Source: Aphrophora alni
Lineage: Eukaryota > Arthropoda > Insecta > Hemiptera > Aphrophoridae
NCBI GenBank assembly: GCA_963513935.1
Contig: OY740771.1
Span: 15,270,954-15,334,953, forward strand
Length of the DNA: 64,000 nt
Direction of reading: 5' to 3'
Shown in pieces: positions 13,418 to 24,429 of this stretch (position 1 is the stretch's first letter; every line of letters begins with the position of its first letter). A program made the position numbers and the translations under genes. Under the pieces are notes generated by a model. The model saw only the letters and a list, made by a program, of their open reading frames with translations, was not told the origin of the DNA and ran no database searches.

Positions 13418-13739
13418 AACATTGTTAAAAAATTGCAATAATTGTCCCTCCCCCACCATAAATTAAGCAAATGTTTTTAAATCGCTCAATAATTAAGAAG
13501 GATGTAGAAAAATGTCAACTCTAACTTTTATAGAACATGAGAAAAAACATCATGAAAATACCCCACGTTAAAATTGGGAGACTCCTTTCTTCGTATTAGA
13601 TTTTTAATGACGGCAGTTAAAAGGTTCCTTTTCATATTTTTACCAGTTTTACCTGTTAAAAAATTTTCTTCTACTTATATAATTTGGGTTATTAATTTAA
13701 TGAAAATTTGTAAAAAAAAATAATAAATTATTTTATAAC

Positions 13740-14750
13740 TGCTTAATTAACGATTAATGTTAGTTCACCGAAAACACCCGTATTGGGTTTTTGGCGAACT
13801 AGGGGAAAATACGATTTTATTATAAGCGTTGAAAGATAAAATTTCATCAAGATCATAAGGTCCGGTTATGAATAATTTGATGTTTTATAATAGCTCAATT
13901 GTCAATTATTATTATTTTAACGATATTTGAAAATTTGAAAATTTATTTATTTGACCCTCTTTTATACATAATTTTAACAAGAAAAAAATGATAATATTAT
14001 ACTCTTAATAATAAAATAGACAACTATTCACATTACAAAATGTAATACATATAAAATAAAATTCATAATAACATAATAAACATTAATAATAATAGTAACA
14101 AAAAATACTTCCTGCTGTATTACAAGAAAATAGCAAAGGGTCACTTCATCCCGAGGTTAAAACCTGTTTGGGATGAAATACTCTATACATTTCCAACAAT
14201 ACAGCTCAATGGGAGAGAAAACAATGTGACCGACAAGTCCAACTTACATATTATACACACACAAATTACATTTAGAAAACTAGGATATATCTCAAATTGA
14301 CTTTTTTTGGGAACTGGGGAACAATACAGTTTTGTTTGAGGCATTGAAGAATAAATTTTAATAAAATTTCACCAAAATCTCATAATCCTGTTTTGAGAAT
14401 TAGTGGTATTTTATAACTTCTCAATTAATTGTCGTTTATTGTTATTTCACCGTAATTTCTGAATCGGCATTTTTAGAGACTGGGAGACAATACTATTTTA
14501 TTTGAGCCCTTGAAGGCTAAAGTTTAACAAAATTTCATCAACATCGTAAAATCTCGTTTCAAGAAGTTTGTTATTTTATAACAGATTAATTAATGATAAT
14601 TGTTATTTCACCGATAACTCTAATATCGATTCTTTGGGGAACTGGGGAATAACACGATTTTATTTAAGGCCTTGAAGACTAAATTTAATAAAATTATATC
14701 AAAACCGTAAGATCTACTTTGAAAAGTTTGGTATTTTGTATTTTGATTTT
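13740..14750. repeat. Degenerate ~165-bp tandem array, four units
   Basis: Units are anchored by GAACTRGGGRA (13796, 14311, ~14476, 14639), each followed by ACRATTTTATT, a TTGAAG..TAAA block, ATTTCATCAA and TATTTTATAA. Spacing between the last three is 166 and 163 bp. The 515-bp gap between units 1 and 2 is explained by an inserted LINE 3' end at about 13937-14275. Units are old and divergent. Confidence 0.65.
13937..14275 (-). mobile_element. LINE-like 3' end inserted in the 165-bp array
   Basis: Read on the minus strand the segment ends GTATAAAAGAGGGTCAAATA followed by AATAAA repeats, a tail typical of 5'-truncated non-LTR elements. It includes GGGATGAAGTGACCC. It interrupts the array exactly where one unit should continue. 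I found no clear target duplication and no coding sequence. Confidence 0.45.
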
Positions 14751-14759
14751 AGTACAGCT

Positions 14760-15660
14760 GCCCTGTTTTTAGGTATCTTTAAAAAATGTCCATAGATATG
14801 TCCAAAGCCTACATTTTATTACTCACGCATATATTTTTGAAAAATTAGACATAATTTATTTTGAACTGTTGGGTAACATTTTATCAAATATGTGTGTGTG
14901 TGAATATAGAATAGAAAAAAATTATTTCGTAGTGTTTTCGCTCCTTGTAAAATATTGAAATACATAATATTTTAAACTATGATTATACACTGACAATCAG
15001 TTGGAATCGTATGCGCATGCGCGAAGTATTAACTGATATAAATCTAATTCGTACACATCACCACATAGGACCTCTCATCTAAAGAATAGATCAGCGCTAA
15101 TGGCTTGGAAAAATAATACGCTAAAGGTTAACAACACATTTTTAATCGGGGTCTCTTCTTCACAGGTGAAATAATCCATTTAAAAAAATGCCACAACATA
15201 TAGGAAACAAGCTATGTAAATGAGTGCATTCCCAGGTTGTGGTCAGTCCGAACCCGGGTTCTCGGGTTTCCACCACTTGTCTTAGTGCCGTTACGTAGGG
15301 TCGATTATGATGTGCGACTTTTAATTACATCGAGATATCGAATATCGAGAAACTCTGGCAGATAGCCATTGCAATTCTATGTAATTCAACTGTGACTAAG
15401 CAGCAATAGATGTTATAGGATTTATACTGTCTTGTTAATGAACATCTGTTTTGTATTAACATAACTCTGACTTTAATCACTTGTTTCTTAATAAGATAAT
15501 TGTATATTAGAACGATTTTACTCTGACTTTATCTTCACGCAATCAAGTGTTGAAAGTTGAATTAATTTTGAAAGATTGTCAGGTTTCTAAACTACGAATT
15601 TCAGTTCTTTTGATTAGGGAACTTAATATATACTAAATTTTTATTCAATGATAAAGTTTA
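14760..15660. other. No gene recognised
   Basis: AT-rich. A less AT-rich patch at 15230-15310 has CGAACCCGGGTTCTCGGGTTT, which contains a small inverted repeat but no tRNA box A/B arrangement. Confidence 0.4.
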
Positions 15661-15675
15661 ATCGGGCGTTTGCTA

Positions 15676-15745
15676 TCATATGTATATATAAAGTAACACA
15701 CGACTTTTCGGGAGTATCGATCAACTCCCTTTATCAAGTGATAAA
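15676..15745 (-). repeat. PLE-like piece with degenerate hammerhead-like core
   Basis: On the minus strand: CACTTGATAA, then a perfect 6-bp stem GGGAGT/ACTCCC with an 8-nt loop (15710-15729), then GAAAAGTCGTG. The same arrangement is found in the opposite orientation at 17050-17125. The core departs from CTGANGA, so activity is unlikely. Confidence 0.45.
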
Positions 15746-15949
15746 TTAAGTAAAAGATAAAGGTGAAAAACCTCTCGGTCGTCACGCCAAGTAAAAAAAT
15801 AGAAATAAAAGAACCACATAAAGATCATTTAGCCTCCTCTAATAGCGTCAAAGTTAGAAAGTAAAGACGCGAGTAAAGCAAATGAAGACCGGCAATCTAT
15901 TTAGTGTATACTATAATATAGTGCAAATATATATACTACTGGTAATGTG

Positions 15950-16870
15950 TTAATCAGGCATTGTATACAATGTCTATGGATTATATAAATTACCGAAAGT
16001 TGGTAGGGAAAACTTGAAACCAAGCATATTTCATACATTGTCTAGGAATTCTATAGAATGCCCGCTGCATGTCAGTTAAAGTTTGAAATAATGGTTTTTT
16101 CTTTGATTTCAGTTTAGGTTAGTTTGGGTTCATTTACGTCAGTAGATATTTAGTACACACGCACATTCTATTTTCTCGATTTCATATTTTTTATACTGTA
16201 AATAAAAAGTTTCTAAAGAAATCTTTTCATTTAATAGCTTACCTGAAGAAGCTTAACTATTTTACAAAAATTCCTAGGCATTATACACAATGCCTAGCTA
16301 TGTTAAATAAAATTTCTTTATTTCATACTTTTCTAAAAATGATTAGGCAATGTATAGAATGCCTAGGTATTCTATACAATTCCAGTAACATCTAAGGCCC
16401 GTTCTAACCAAAGGAATGTAATGAAATAAGTGATATATACAATACGGGGTTAAAAAAACAGTGTAATAACTGTTTCAAACAAAGTTTATTACTGAGTAAG
16501 ACCTCTTTATCTACCAAAACAATTTAACGTTTCCTACAAGGCTTATGAAACGACTTCTTAGTAATTACATTTGGAGGATCCGCTTACAGTACCCTGTATA
16601 ATAGAGTTAGAGTTGGGTGAGTACTATGATGGTCCTATCAATTTGTTTTCCTTTTTTTTTAAAGTTGAAAACCTCTCTGTCGCAATATAAAAATATGCAA
16701 AACAATAAAATAAACAAGATAATAACCTAATAGCGCCTGGATAGGAAGAGAACAAGGGACCTGATAGGAAAAATGAAAGATAGAAATCCAAGACTACATG
16801 GATTAAGGTGTAAATCAAAGCAATGCTACTCGGGATTGTTATGCCGGTACTCTCTATAGCGAGTCACTGA
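15950..16870 (+). repeat. Repeat family A, copy 4, with a palindrome-rich 5' extension
   Basis: From about 16190 this copy is collinear with 25060-26160: ACCTGAAGAA, AATGCCTAG repeats, AATAAGTGATA, ACCTCTTTATCTACC, GGATCCGCTT, GAGTTGGGTGA, TGAAAACCTCTCTGTC, AAAATGAAAGATAGAAATCC. It supplies the pre-insertion reference for the 344-bp insertion at 25277. 15950-16390 holds repeated short palindromes of the type AGGCATTN(6)AATGCCT. Non-coding. Confidence 0.65.
16274..16297. repeat. 9-bp perfect palindrome, 6-nt spacer
   Basis: CTAGGCATT and AATGCCTAG flank ATACAC. Imperfect relatives occur at ~15957, ~16036, 16344-16370, 25131-25140 and 25205-25220, so the motif is internally repeated in this family. 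Confidence 0.8.
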
Positions 16871-17049
16871 GGGCTCTAAATAGTCGAAAAACAAATAACA
16901 AATCTGATCAGTAAAATAATAAATTTAAAAACCTCACAAGGCGTTGCAATCACCATGTTGACACTAAAGTCTATGCTGGTCAACTAACTAAATAGAGGTT
17001 GTATGCGAACGTTATGAACATCTAACGGTTTATCAAGCTGGATACCTCT

Positions 17050-17125
17050 TCATCCCTTGACAATGGGAGTTGATTTATACCCTCGAAACGTCGTGTATTA
17101 GTTTTACATATACAATTGATGATGA
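17050..17125 (+). repeat. PLE-like piece, inverted relative to 15676-15745
   Basis: CCCTTGACAATGGGAGTTGA is followed by ACCCTCGAAACGTCGTGTAT. It matches the reverse complement of 15676-15745. With that piece it brackets family A copy 4, either as the two ends of one old 1.4-kb element or as two insertions. Confidence 0.45.
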
Positions 17126-17700
17126 AAAATGTTGATGAAACTGCATCAGTAATGGGAATTATCAGTTATTTAAAACTTTAAAACCAGAATATTGTGATTT
17201 AACATCTGGACGATTTTTTCCACCCAAACTTGGTAGTCAAATTAATGAAACATGTTTTTTACAATACAAATTATAAACAAACAAAATTGTTAAAATTATT
17301 TATGAACTTTTATTGTTTTTTTAGTAGGATTTATAAATAATCGATTCTAGGTAACAAGGATATATTGAAAAATATGCACTGTCATTTTGATATTTTTTAA
17401 ATCTGTAAGCATTCACTTATCTTGCTTAGGTATCCACTACTGAATCGTTAAAGGCTACCAGATTCGAGTACAATTAATGGTGTGATTTCCTTGTTATGCT
17501 TAAACCCCATCCCATTTTCATTAACTTAACTGTATTCATATTTATTTTTCGCTGTAAATAAACGTTAGAAATCTCCAATCACAAAATTACAGAAACACAA
17601 TTTTCCACAAAAAAAACTATTTATTTTTCAATACAAATATAAGAAGAAATGCACACAAAATCTTTCTGACATGAACCTATACTAGTTTCCTATATTCAAT
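17126..17700. other. No gene recognised
   Basis: AT-rich. Its right part probably contains the 3' untranslated region and lost terminal repeat of the mariner relic, but I could not identify a terminal inverted repeat. Confidence 0.4.
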
Positions 17701-17728
17701 AGTTAATAACAATGAGGAGACTTACATC

Positions 17729-18100
17729 CTATGTCTCAACATAGTCTCCTGCCCCTGCGCTACAATTAATTAATCAACGGAAAGATATTTTTTGGATTCA
17801 TATTCACTCAAATTTAAACAACAGCATAAAACTTTTCTCGCGTGTTTAATTTCTACTCTCTTAAAAATTCTTGAATACGGCACAAATGATATTCCGATGG
17901 CGCTAAGTCTGGGCTGCAGTGGGTGAGGTAGCACATCCCACTTTCGTATCATTTCAATAGTCAAAGCAGCGAAATGTGGGCGAGCATTGTCCTGCAAGAA
18001 CCCAACAGAAGATTGAGCGATTCTACTTTTGGAACGAAATGTTGACTTTATTTCATCTTTTAAATACTGAAATTCCAAAAACAATTCAACGAAAAATTAA
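17729..18100 (-). pseudogene. Mariner-type transposase relic (C-terminal part)
   Basis: The minus-strand frame 18084-17770 contains FLQDNARPHFAALTIEMI followed by WDVLPHPLQP. This matches the HDNARPH catalytic block and the (W)EVLPHPPYSPDL stretch that carries the third catalytic Asp in mariner transposases. Here the sequence after LPHP is altered (RLSAIGIS replaces SPDLAPSD), so that Asp appears lost. After a frame change the C-terminal AGAGDYVET and a stop (17729-17731) are still visible, matching the usual GGDYVE ending. Only about a third of the ~345-residue protein remains and the N-terminal DNA-binding part is absent. It cannot encode an active transposase. Confidence 0.85.
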
Positions 18101-18719
18101 ATTATGAATTGTTTTTCTTTTTTGGTTTCAACTTAAGGTTATGAGGATTTAACCACCATCTCGAATTCATTATCCTCAACACCAATGTTTAACACATAAA
18201 CATTCATAATGATAATAATCTCAAATTTTTTTGTAATAAGTCATTTTAAATATAAGATCAAAACAAACTGTTGTATATTTTTATTTAAAAAATATGTTTA
18301 TTTAAAAATTAGTTGAGGTTAAAATTTGGATAGTTATTTGTACTTTACTTGTTGAATATAATAAAAATGTAAAAAACACTCTCGTAATATAGTTTAAATG
18401 ATATTAATTTCAATAATTAAAGATGGCAAATAAATTGGAAATATGTCGAATTAAAATTTCATGTACCTGGAATTTGTGTCATTTGGGAGAGTTCATGCTA
18501 GTGCTGTGACATTTCTGTTCACTTCTGTCGAACCCTAAAAACTCTAGTTTAGGTTAGGTGTTCAAGTTTTGATTTTAGACGTACAAAGTTTTAATTCTAA
18601 ACCATGATCTACTAGGAAAACTAGATATTAGAAGATTTTTTCCTTACGAAAAACTCATTAGTCATGATCGCTTTATAAAAAAGGAAAGAAAGAACATACA
18701 ACAAAACCCCTTAGTTTTT
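18101..18719. other. No gene recognised
   Basis: AT-rich. TTTAGGTTAGGTG at ~18545 is one of the scattered TTAGG-like motifs. Confidence 0.4.
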
Positions 18720-19060
18720 AAATTTTCTAATAGCGGGATCTTTTTTGGAATTTCAACCCCACGATTGTTCTTTATTTTTTAATCCACCCCCTCTCATTTT
18801 TCATAAAATGATGTTCTTAATCATCATTAAGTTTTAAGTTCTTAAGTTTTAGCAAGAATCATTATAAATAGGTTTAGGTTAGGTATACCGTGCTTACCTG
18901 CGGTTAAGCTGTCAATATGCAGATAAAGTACGATAACATAAGACAATATGTAGATAACGTCATAACCAAGGTAATAACACCTTTATTAGGTGTTTACTTA
19001 CTTATTTATTTATTTCCTTAATAAATCCATTCTATACCTACCACTATATCCTGGGGTATT
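18720..19060 (+). repeat. Dispersed repeat B, copy 2
   Basis: Collinear with 10470-10800: TTTTTTGGAATTTCAACCCC, CATAAAATGATGTTCTTAA, TTAGCAAGAATCATTATAAA, TAGGTTTAGGTTAGG, CAATATGCAGATAAAGT, AATAAATCCATTCTATACC. Non-coding. Confidence 0.65.
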
Positions 19061-20030
19061 CAAACTTTCTGAACACACGGTAAATAAAGCAATTGAACAA
19101 CCCCATCGACCATATCAGTATAAGAATAAGAACGTTAAGGATTTCATTAGTCAAACTGAATTAGGAATTTTATTGCTATACTTTAAATAAGGCTGAAGTT
19201 TTCCGGTAAATTATCACAGAGAGTGACTAGAAGTTCTAGCAAATCTTGAGAAAGGGGACAATAGGTTGATTATGAATAAATAAACCGTTAGGTAACTACC
19301 CCTTTGACATACACCCCATTTGTTCAGTGAATCATTGGTCCTCGGTTCAACTAATTGGTTTTCAAATTATTTCCTTAATACATTTCTGTTGATATGGGTT
19401 TACCTGATTAATTGTATTCTCTTAAAATTGTTTTATCCCCTTAGAGCTAACTTTAGAGTCCATTCTTAGATTACTAGTTTTAGTATTTAACATTAGATTA
19501 CAAGTTTTAGTATTTAACATAGACTTTTAGGTTATGTTGGGACTTTTTATGTTTTGTATGTACTAAGAGTTTCACTTGACAAGTAGACTTGATCTACATT
19601 TTTGAATGGTCACATGTTCATTTCTATCTTTGGATATACATCAATCTTAACTCTGGTACACCTACGTGTTTTAGTTAGTATTCTTAAAATTGTGTTTTGA
19701 ATTGTTGGTGTGGAGATGTGAGTGATCCTCACTGACGAGTGCAACGAAGGAGTGCTTTATGCATTGTAGTGGTCGTCTTAAATACAAGAAGTCTTGACTT
19801 ATTAAGAAATGGATAGAGTTGCGAGTGTCCTAAGTGTTTGTTTTACGATAGTTTTCTATTCCAGATACCTTCTAGGTTTTTGACTTGTAATTCCCAGTGA
19901 ATATCTTCGTGAAATTGGATGATTTTTTGTTGTGTATACATCATCTAGTGAGCAGAAGTACCTAGCATTTTGACAGATTATCTTTTACTCTCGTGTTTTA
20001 AGATATGGATTTGCTACGTTGAGTTCATTT
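19061..20030. other. No gene recognised
   Basis: AT-rich. 19680-20030 lies directly downstream (minus strand) of the LINE RT relic and may be its decayed C-terminal coding part, but no conserved motif survives. Confidence 0.35.
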
Positions 20031-20070
20031 TGTATCACACGTCATTGCCATGACTGTATGGATGTAGTCT

Positions 20071-20220
20071 CTAACTGACAATATTTATTTTGTCAAACGT
20101 TGGTTGTTTGATACAGTCATTGAACATCACTGGTCTAATTACCGAACGTTGCGGGACACCCGCACAAACGGTTCACAATTAATTGTAGTTCAAACGGACA
20201 AATTCACAAACATTTCTTTG
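20071..20220 (-). pseudogene. LINE reverse transcriptase relic (palm motif)
   Basis: On the minus strand one frame reads CAGVPQRSVIRPVMFN, then PTFDKINIVS and a stop at 20073-20071. This matches the GVPQGSVLGPVLFN block of jockey/CR1-type non-LTR reverse transcriptases and the linker leading to the YADD box. The catalytic YADD is lost at the stop, and stops also interrupt upstream. Only about 50 codons are recognisable; it is a dead fragment. Confidence 0.8.
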
Positions 20221-20399
20221 GAACTTTAGGAGGGTTGAAAGCTCTCGATAAGATAGAGCTGTAAGGTATTTTCTGATTTTTCGGAAGATTTGACTTTATT
20301 GCTTATATAAACTGTTGAAGTAAGTTTATAGTTTATATAAATAATTAGACGTTCTTTAAATGTGGGGAAACAGTTTTATTAGTTTTACGTTCATGATGG

Positions 20400-20480
20400 T
20401 TTCAAAAATATTTATTTATTTTTGCCCTCCTGAGGGGAAGGTTCTGTCATTTGCTGATGTGCGCTTTGTATTCGAGATTA
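20400..20480 (-). mobile_element. Possible LINE 3' end
   Basis: Reading the minus strand, CCCCTCAGGAGGGCAAAAAT runs into AAATAAATAAATA, like the tail at 13937. The body would lie at higher coordinates; nothing coding is visible there. Confidence 0.3.
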
Positions 20481-20514
20481 TCCTTTTACTTATTTATATA
20501 TACGTAGTATAGAA

Positions 20515-20560
20515 ATAGTTAGGTTAGGTTTGATTAACTTATGTTATGTTAGGTTAGGTT
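20515..20560 (+). repeat. Cluster of TTAGG-like motifs
   Basis: GTTAGGTTAGGTTTG and ATGTTAGGTTAGGTTG occur within ~45 bp. TTAGG is the canonical insect telomere repeat, but these are only 2-3 imperfect units, so telomeric origin is not established. Confidence 0.5.
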
Positions 20561-21190
20561 GTATTGTGTTGAGAGAAAAAGGTATGTAGAGTTTTCTCCG
20601 TATATCCGTGGTTTTGGAATAATATCCGTTTGTTGTCTTTTAACCCGTACAGTCCAAACGCGTCGACCGATATTGAGAAATTAGGTTTATTGTATATTTT
20701 CACAATAGCCAAATTTTTGAAATTATCTGATTTTAAAACAAATCACAAAATTACGATTTTATCAAAATCTGTTTTAACGATTTCAAGTGTAACCTGTAAA
20801 GACTACAAAAAGCATTAGTTACCAACTCTCTGTAAATGGCGGTTCGTGACTTATTTTTAAGAAAACCAAAAAAATAACCATCAGTTTTTAGATTCTAAAA
20901 ATCAACGCTAGTTCCAGTTTTAGTGAAATGAGAAGATTAACTAACAAAAAACCGGGTGCAAATGGCAAAAATATTACGGTTTAAGATTAATTATAGAAAA
21001 ACTTCGTTATTAAAAACTTCATTTTAGTCAAATCGCATTTACGGCCTTATGACACAATCGAAACAAATTTGAGTTCTATTTAAATATTTTTCTTTTTCCA
21101 AAATCGGGGTTCTTGGGTTGTTTTCATTTTTGACTGAACAACCACCGAACTTTGTTTTAGATGTTTATTTTACGTTTTCATTAAAACTGT

Positions 21191-21213
21191 TTCGATACTA
21201 GTACCATCACCAG
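21191..21213 (-). ncRNA. Degenerate hammerhead-like core
   Basis: On the minus strand CTGGTGA is followed by T, a 5-bp stem GGTAC/GTATC with a 2-nt loop, then GAAACAG. A6 of the hammerhead core is G here and the stem III partner is lost, so catalysis is unlikely. It lies about 50 bp upstream of the PLE endonuclease relic. Confidence 0.4.
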
Positions 21214-21259
21214 ATGAGATTAAAACACACTAAACACTAATACGCGCTATTTGCCCCCT

Positions 21260-21560
21260 TATATAAAAAGTGGTGTGTATCAAATCCTATGCGATGATTG
21301 CGATAAACAATACATTGGTCAAACTGGGAGCAATTTTAAAATTCGATTTAAGGAGAATTAACCACATAACAAGACTCAGTTCCACTTATACAGAAAACCT
21401 GAGAAATGAAAACCACAAATATACTGACAAGGAAAAATCATGAAATCATCCATTCACTGAATCAAGTTTAAACCATGGATATATTGGAAAAGTACCACAT
21501 TAACACTTCAAAACAAAACTGGATAGTTAATTATATTATACTCCTAACTTTGCATCGGTA
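21260..21560 (+). pseudogene. Penelope-like element GIY-YIG endonuclease relic
   Basis: The plus frame from 21266 reads SGVYQILCDDCDKQYIGQTG then SNFKIRFKEN before a stop. This matches the GIY...YIG core and the conserved Arg-x-x-x-Glu region of the PLE C-terminal endonuclease. Cys-x-x-Cys between GVY and YIG is a feature of the PLE type. After frame changes, ENHKYT, NHEIIHSLN and MDILEKYHIN continue the usual order of the domain C-terminus. No PLE reverse transcriptase was found next to it. Inactive: at least two stops and two frame changes. Confidence 0.85.
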
Positions 21561-21619
21561 GATAATAAAACCTAATCAATATTCAACCAATATGATAGAA
21601 ACTAGTTCAGTATGTTGAA

Positions 21620-23830
21620 ACTAGTATAGTACAGAATGAAATGATTTGTGCAATCACAGAATCTGTCCTAAAACTCCAATTTTATTAATTATTATTAATG
21701 ATTTTAATACATGTGAAATAATTCTAATTAATTAATATTATCTCTAATACGCTTAAATATCAACATTCAACGTTAATACAAGTATCAAAACAGCTGTAAT
21801 GACAAAATGAAATAACCATCTAAAAAAAAACTGCAAGTACGGAGTAGCATATACTTTTTAAATTTTAATAAATTGGATGATGAATTCTTCATGAGAAAAC
21901 TTTCATTATATATGGCTGTTTCTAACGCATCATGGGAAATCATTTAGACGTCTGAGGATGATTTTTTGAACTGCAAGAGTTTCTTTCAACCTGTTATCAC
22001 TGAGAACGGCTCCGGCAGTTTATGTTAAAAAGAAACTATAAAACTACTAAAGGTAGGTTGGAGAAAAACCTTAAAGAGAACGGTGACAAATTGATCAGGT
22101 TTTCTATTGTTTTTATTCAATGTTAAATTTCCTTATACGTTATAAGTAAGGAAACAAACGTTGTACACCCAATGATAGTAAATTTTCTTTTATTCATCGC
22201 ATCGACTTAAAGGCTGTGATTAAGACGTCGAGACTACAAAAGTAAAAGGCGGTGATTGCAGTAAAAGTCGATCATTCGGAACCCACTTGGTCTAATTGAA
22301 ACGTCTAATAAAGCTAGGATTACGAGTGTTTGAATCAGCTGATTATCCGGCTGTCTACGAGAACAATATGCATTTAATACCTGATGGTAAACAAGTTAGC
22401 TGCCCACGAGAAGTTAGTTTGATTATTGTATTGTTATGTGTTTCATTGTCCTGCGTTGTGTGGTAGGTAAGGCGAGGAGGTGCTCATCTCTGTAACCTGT
22501 AGCAGACAGTCAGTCCTACGTATTGTTATGTAATGAAAGCTCCGAAAATAAGGCCAACACCAACGTTGGCTCTTTGTAAAAGTAGTGGAACTTTTCCGAT
22601 TTATTTTAACGTTGACGATATTTTCTCTCAAATTTATTAGTTTCGGTTTGTTGTGATATAACAGAAATTTTGTGTTAGGCTGGATCTACACTAGCCACTA
22701 TGTAATTACAAGTGTAATGTATTTTTACTTTTACAAAATATTCAAAGTGTAAAGTTATGTAATGGGTATGGATATCTATGTAAACTTTTTAAGGATATAT
22801 CAGTGTTGAAGTCTCTAGAATCTAAACAAGTAGTTTTGGAATAATGTCTGTCCATTTTTAGTTGATTGGGTAGTGCTATACTGTTCACACTACTGACGCG
22901 AATTGGATATGTGGATTTGCCCATATCTAGCGAAATTTCAAGTGTAGAATCTAACGCTCCAAATATATTAGTCGCAATCTGTTCAAAAAACCGGATATTG
23001 ATTCGTAGGTACAAAACCAAAAAATCGCCATGCTATTTTATAAAAGACGTAATTTCTCAAAATCAGGTCTACCGATTAACGTCAAATTTTAATGAAATTT
23101 GAAGATTTATACAAACCCGTGTGTATAATAATAAATAAATATATTTTACAAAAACATTGCACAAACTTTCTCATTCACTTATGCCCAAAACCGAAAATTA
23201 ACCGTCACTAAAATGTATGTTTTGTAAAAAGAGAAAAAGAACAATATATGCCGACTTTGAATACATTTTATATATTTAAATATGACCTTAATCTTTCGCT
23301 TGTGCTATAAAAACATTCTCAGCGTAAATAGTGTTTGATAATTTATGAAATCTTAAACAGATCAGGGTTCATTTTCAATTTTTGTCAATTATTCCTGAAC
23401 ATTGGAGACAATTTTGAGGGTTCTTACCATTTCTCTAGAATCGGTATTTTAAATGGATAGCAATCAATAGTCTTAGTTTGTTCCTTAGAAGTTGCTTTAG
23501 CAAAATTTGATCAAAATTGTTACAGCTAATTTTGATAAAACAATAGTTTTGTATTTGTTCTAAAGTTAGCTACCCCTAAATTTTTAGTTTGAAAATGTCC
23601 CATTATAATCAAAATAAACCCGTATATAAAATTGGATTAAGAGAGACTGTCATAATTTCATAAACCACTTTTTTAATCGTGGAACACCAAAGTGGATATT
23701 TGTACATCGATTTTACAACCCATCACATACTTTCTCTGTACTATAAGGGAAAGTAATAGGCCTAGTGTTAAATAATTTTGTTCAATGAACTAACTGAAGG
23801 TTGAAATACTGGCAGTATATCTATCAAAAG
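21620..23830. other. No gene recognised
   Basis: Mostly AT-rich; 22200-22620 is slightly richer in G+C. 22860-23100 has a diffuse match to the family A 5' part (ATATTAGTCGCAATCTGTTC, TTTCAAGTGTAGAATC) but is too diverged to define. The overlapping 92- and 78-codon frames here are on opposite strands and look spurious. Confidence 0.35.
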
Positions 23831-23831
23831 T

Positions 23832-24426
23832 CATTTAAAAACATTTTCGTAAATATCTGAAAATGAGAAACATATATTAAAAATTCAATTGTTCCACGAA
23901 CACTATCGTTGAAAGACGGTGTTAAACGATATGTCACATGACTATGTTACCATTTAAAAACATTTTCGTAAATATCTGAAAATAAGAAACATATATTAAA
24001 AATCCAATTGTTCCACAAACACTATCGTTGAAAGACGGTATAAAACGATATGTCACATGACTATGTTACCTTTTAAAAACATTTTCGTAAATATCTGAAA
24101 ATAAGAAACATATATTAAAAATCCAATTGTTCCATGAACACTATCGTTGAAAGACGGTGTAAAACGATATGTCACATGACTATGTTACCTTTTAAAAATA
24201 TTTTCGTAAATATCTGAAAATGAGAAACATATATTAAAAATCCAATTGCTCCAAGAACACTATCGTTGAAAGACGGTGTTAAACGATATGTCACATGACT
24301 ATGTTACCATATAAAAACATTTTCGTAAATATCTGAAAATGAGAAACATATATTAAAAATCCAATTGTTCCACGAACGCTATCGTTGAAAGACGGTGTTA
24401 AACGATATGTCACATGACTATGTTAC
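23832..24426. repeat. 119-bp satellite, five nearly identical units
   Basis: Units start at 23832, 23951, 24070, 24189 and 24308, exactly 119 bp apart, at about 95% identity. Each contains ATTTTCGTAAATATCTGAAA, a 7-bp inverted repeat TATCGTT/AACGATA around GAAAGACGG, and GTCACATGACTATGTTAC with a short GTCA/TGAC palindrome. The array stops at 24427 in unrelated sequence containing AAGATGGCGA. No unit is coding. The homogeneity contrasts with the decayed surroundings and suggests recent amplification. Confidence 0.97.
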
Positions 24427-24429
24427 CAT

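Noticed and set aside
15230..15300. tRNA-like arm around CGAACCCGGGTTC
   Set aside because: The palindromic string mimics a T-arm, but no anticodon or D-arm could be placed.
23832..24426. CRISPR-like regular array
   Set aside because: The repeats are whole 119-bp units with no unique spacers, and the sequence is eukaryotic; it is a satellite.
23832..24426. Hammerhead-bearing satellite (CTGAAAATGAGAAAC in each unit)
   Set aside because: The distance between CTGA and GAAA is too short for stem II, and no stem I or III pairing could be found.
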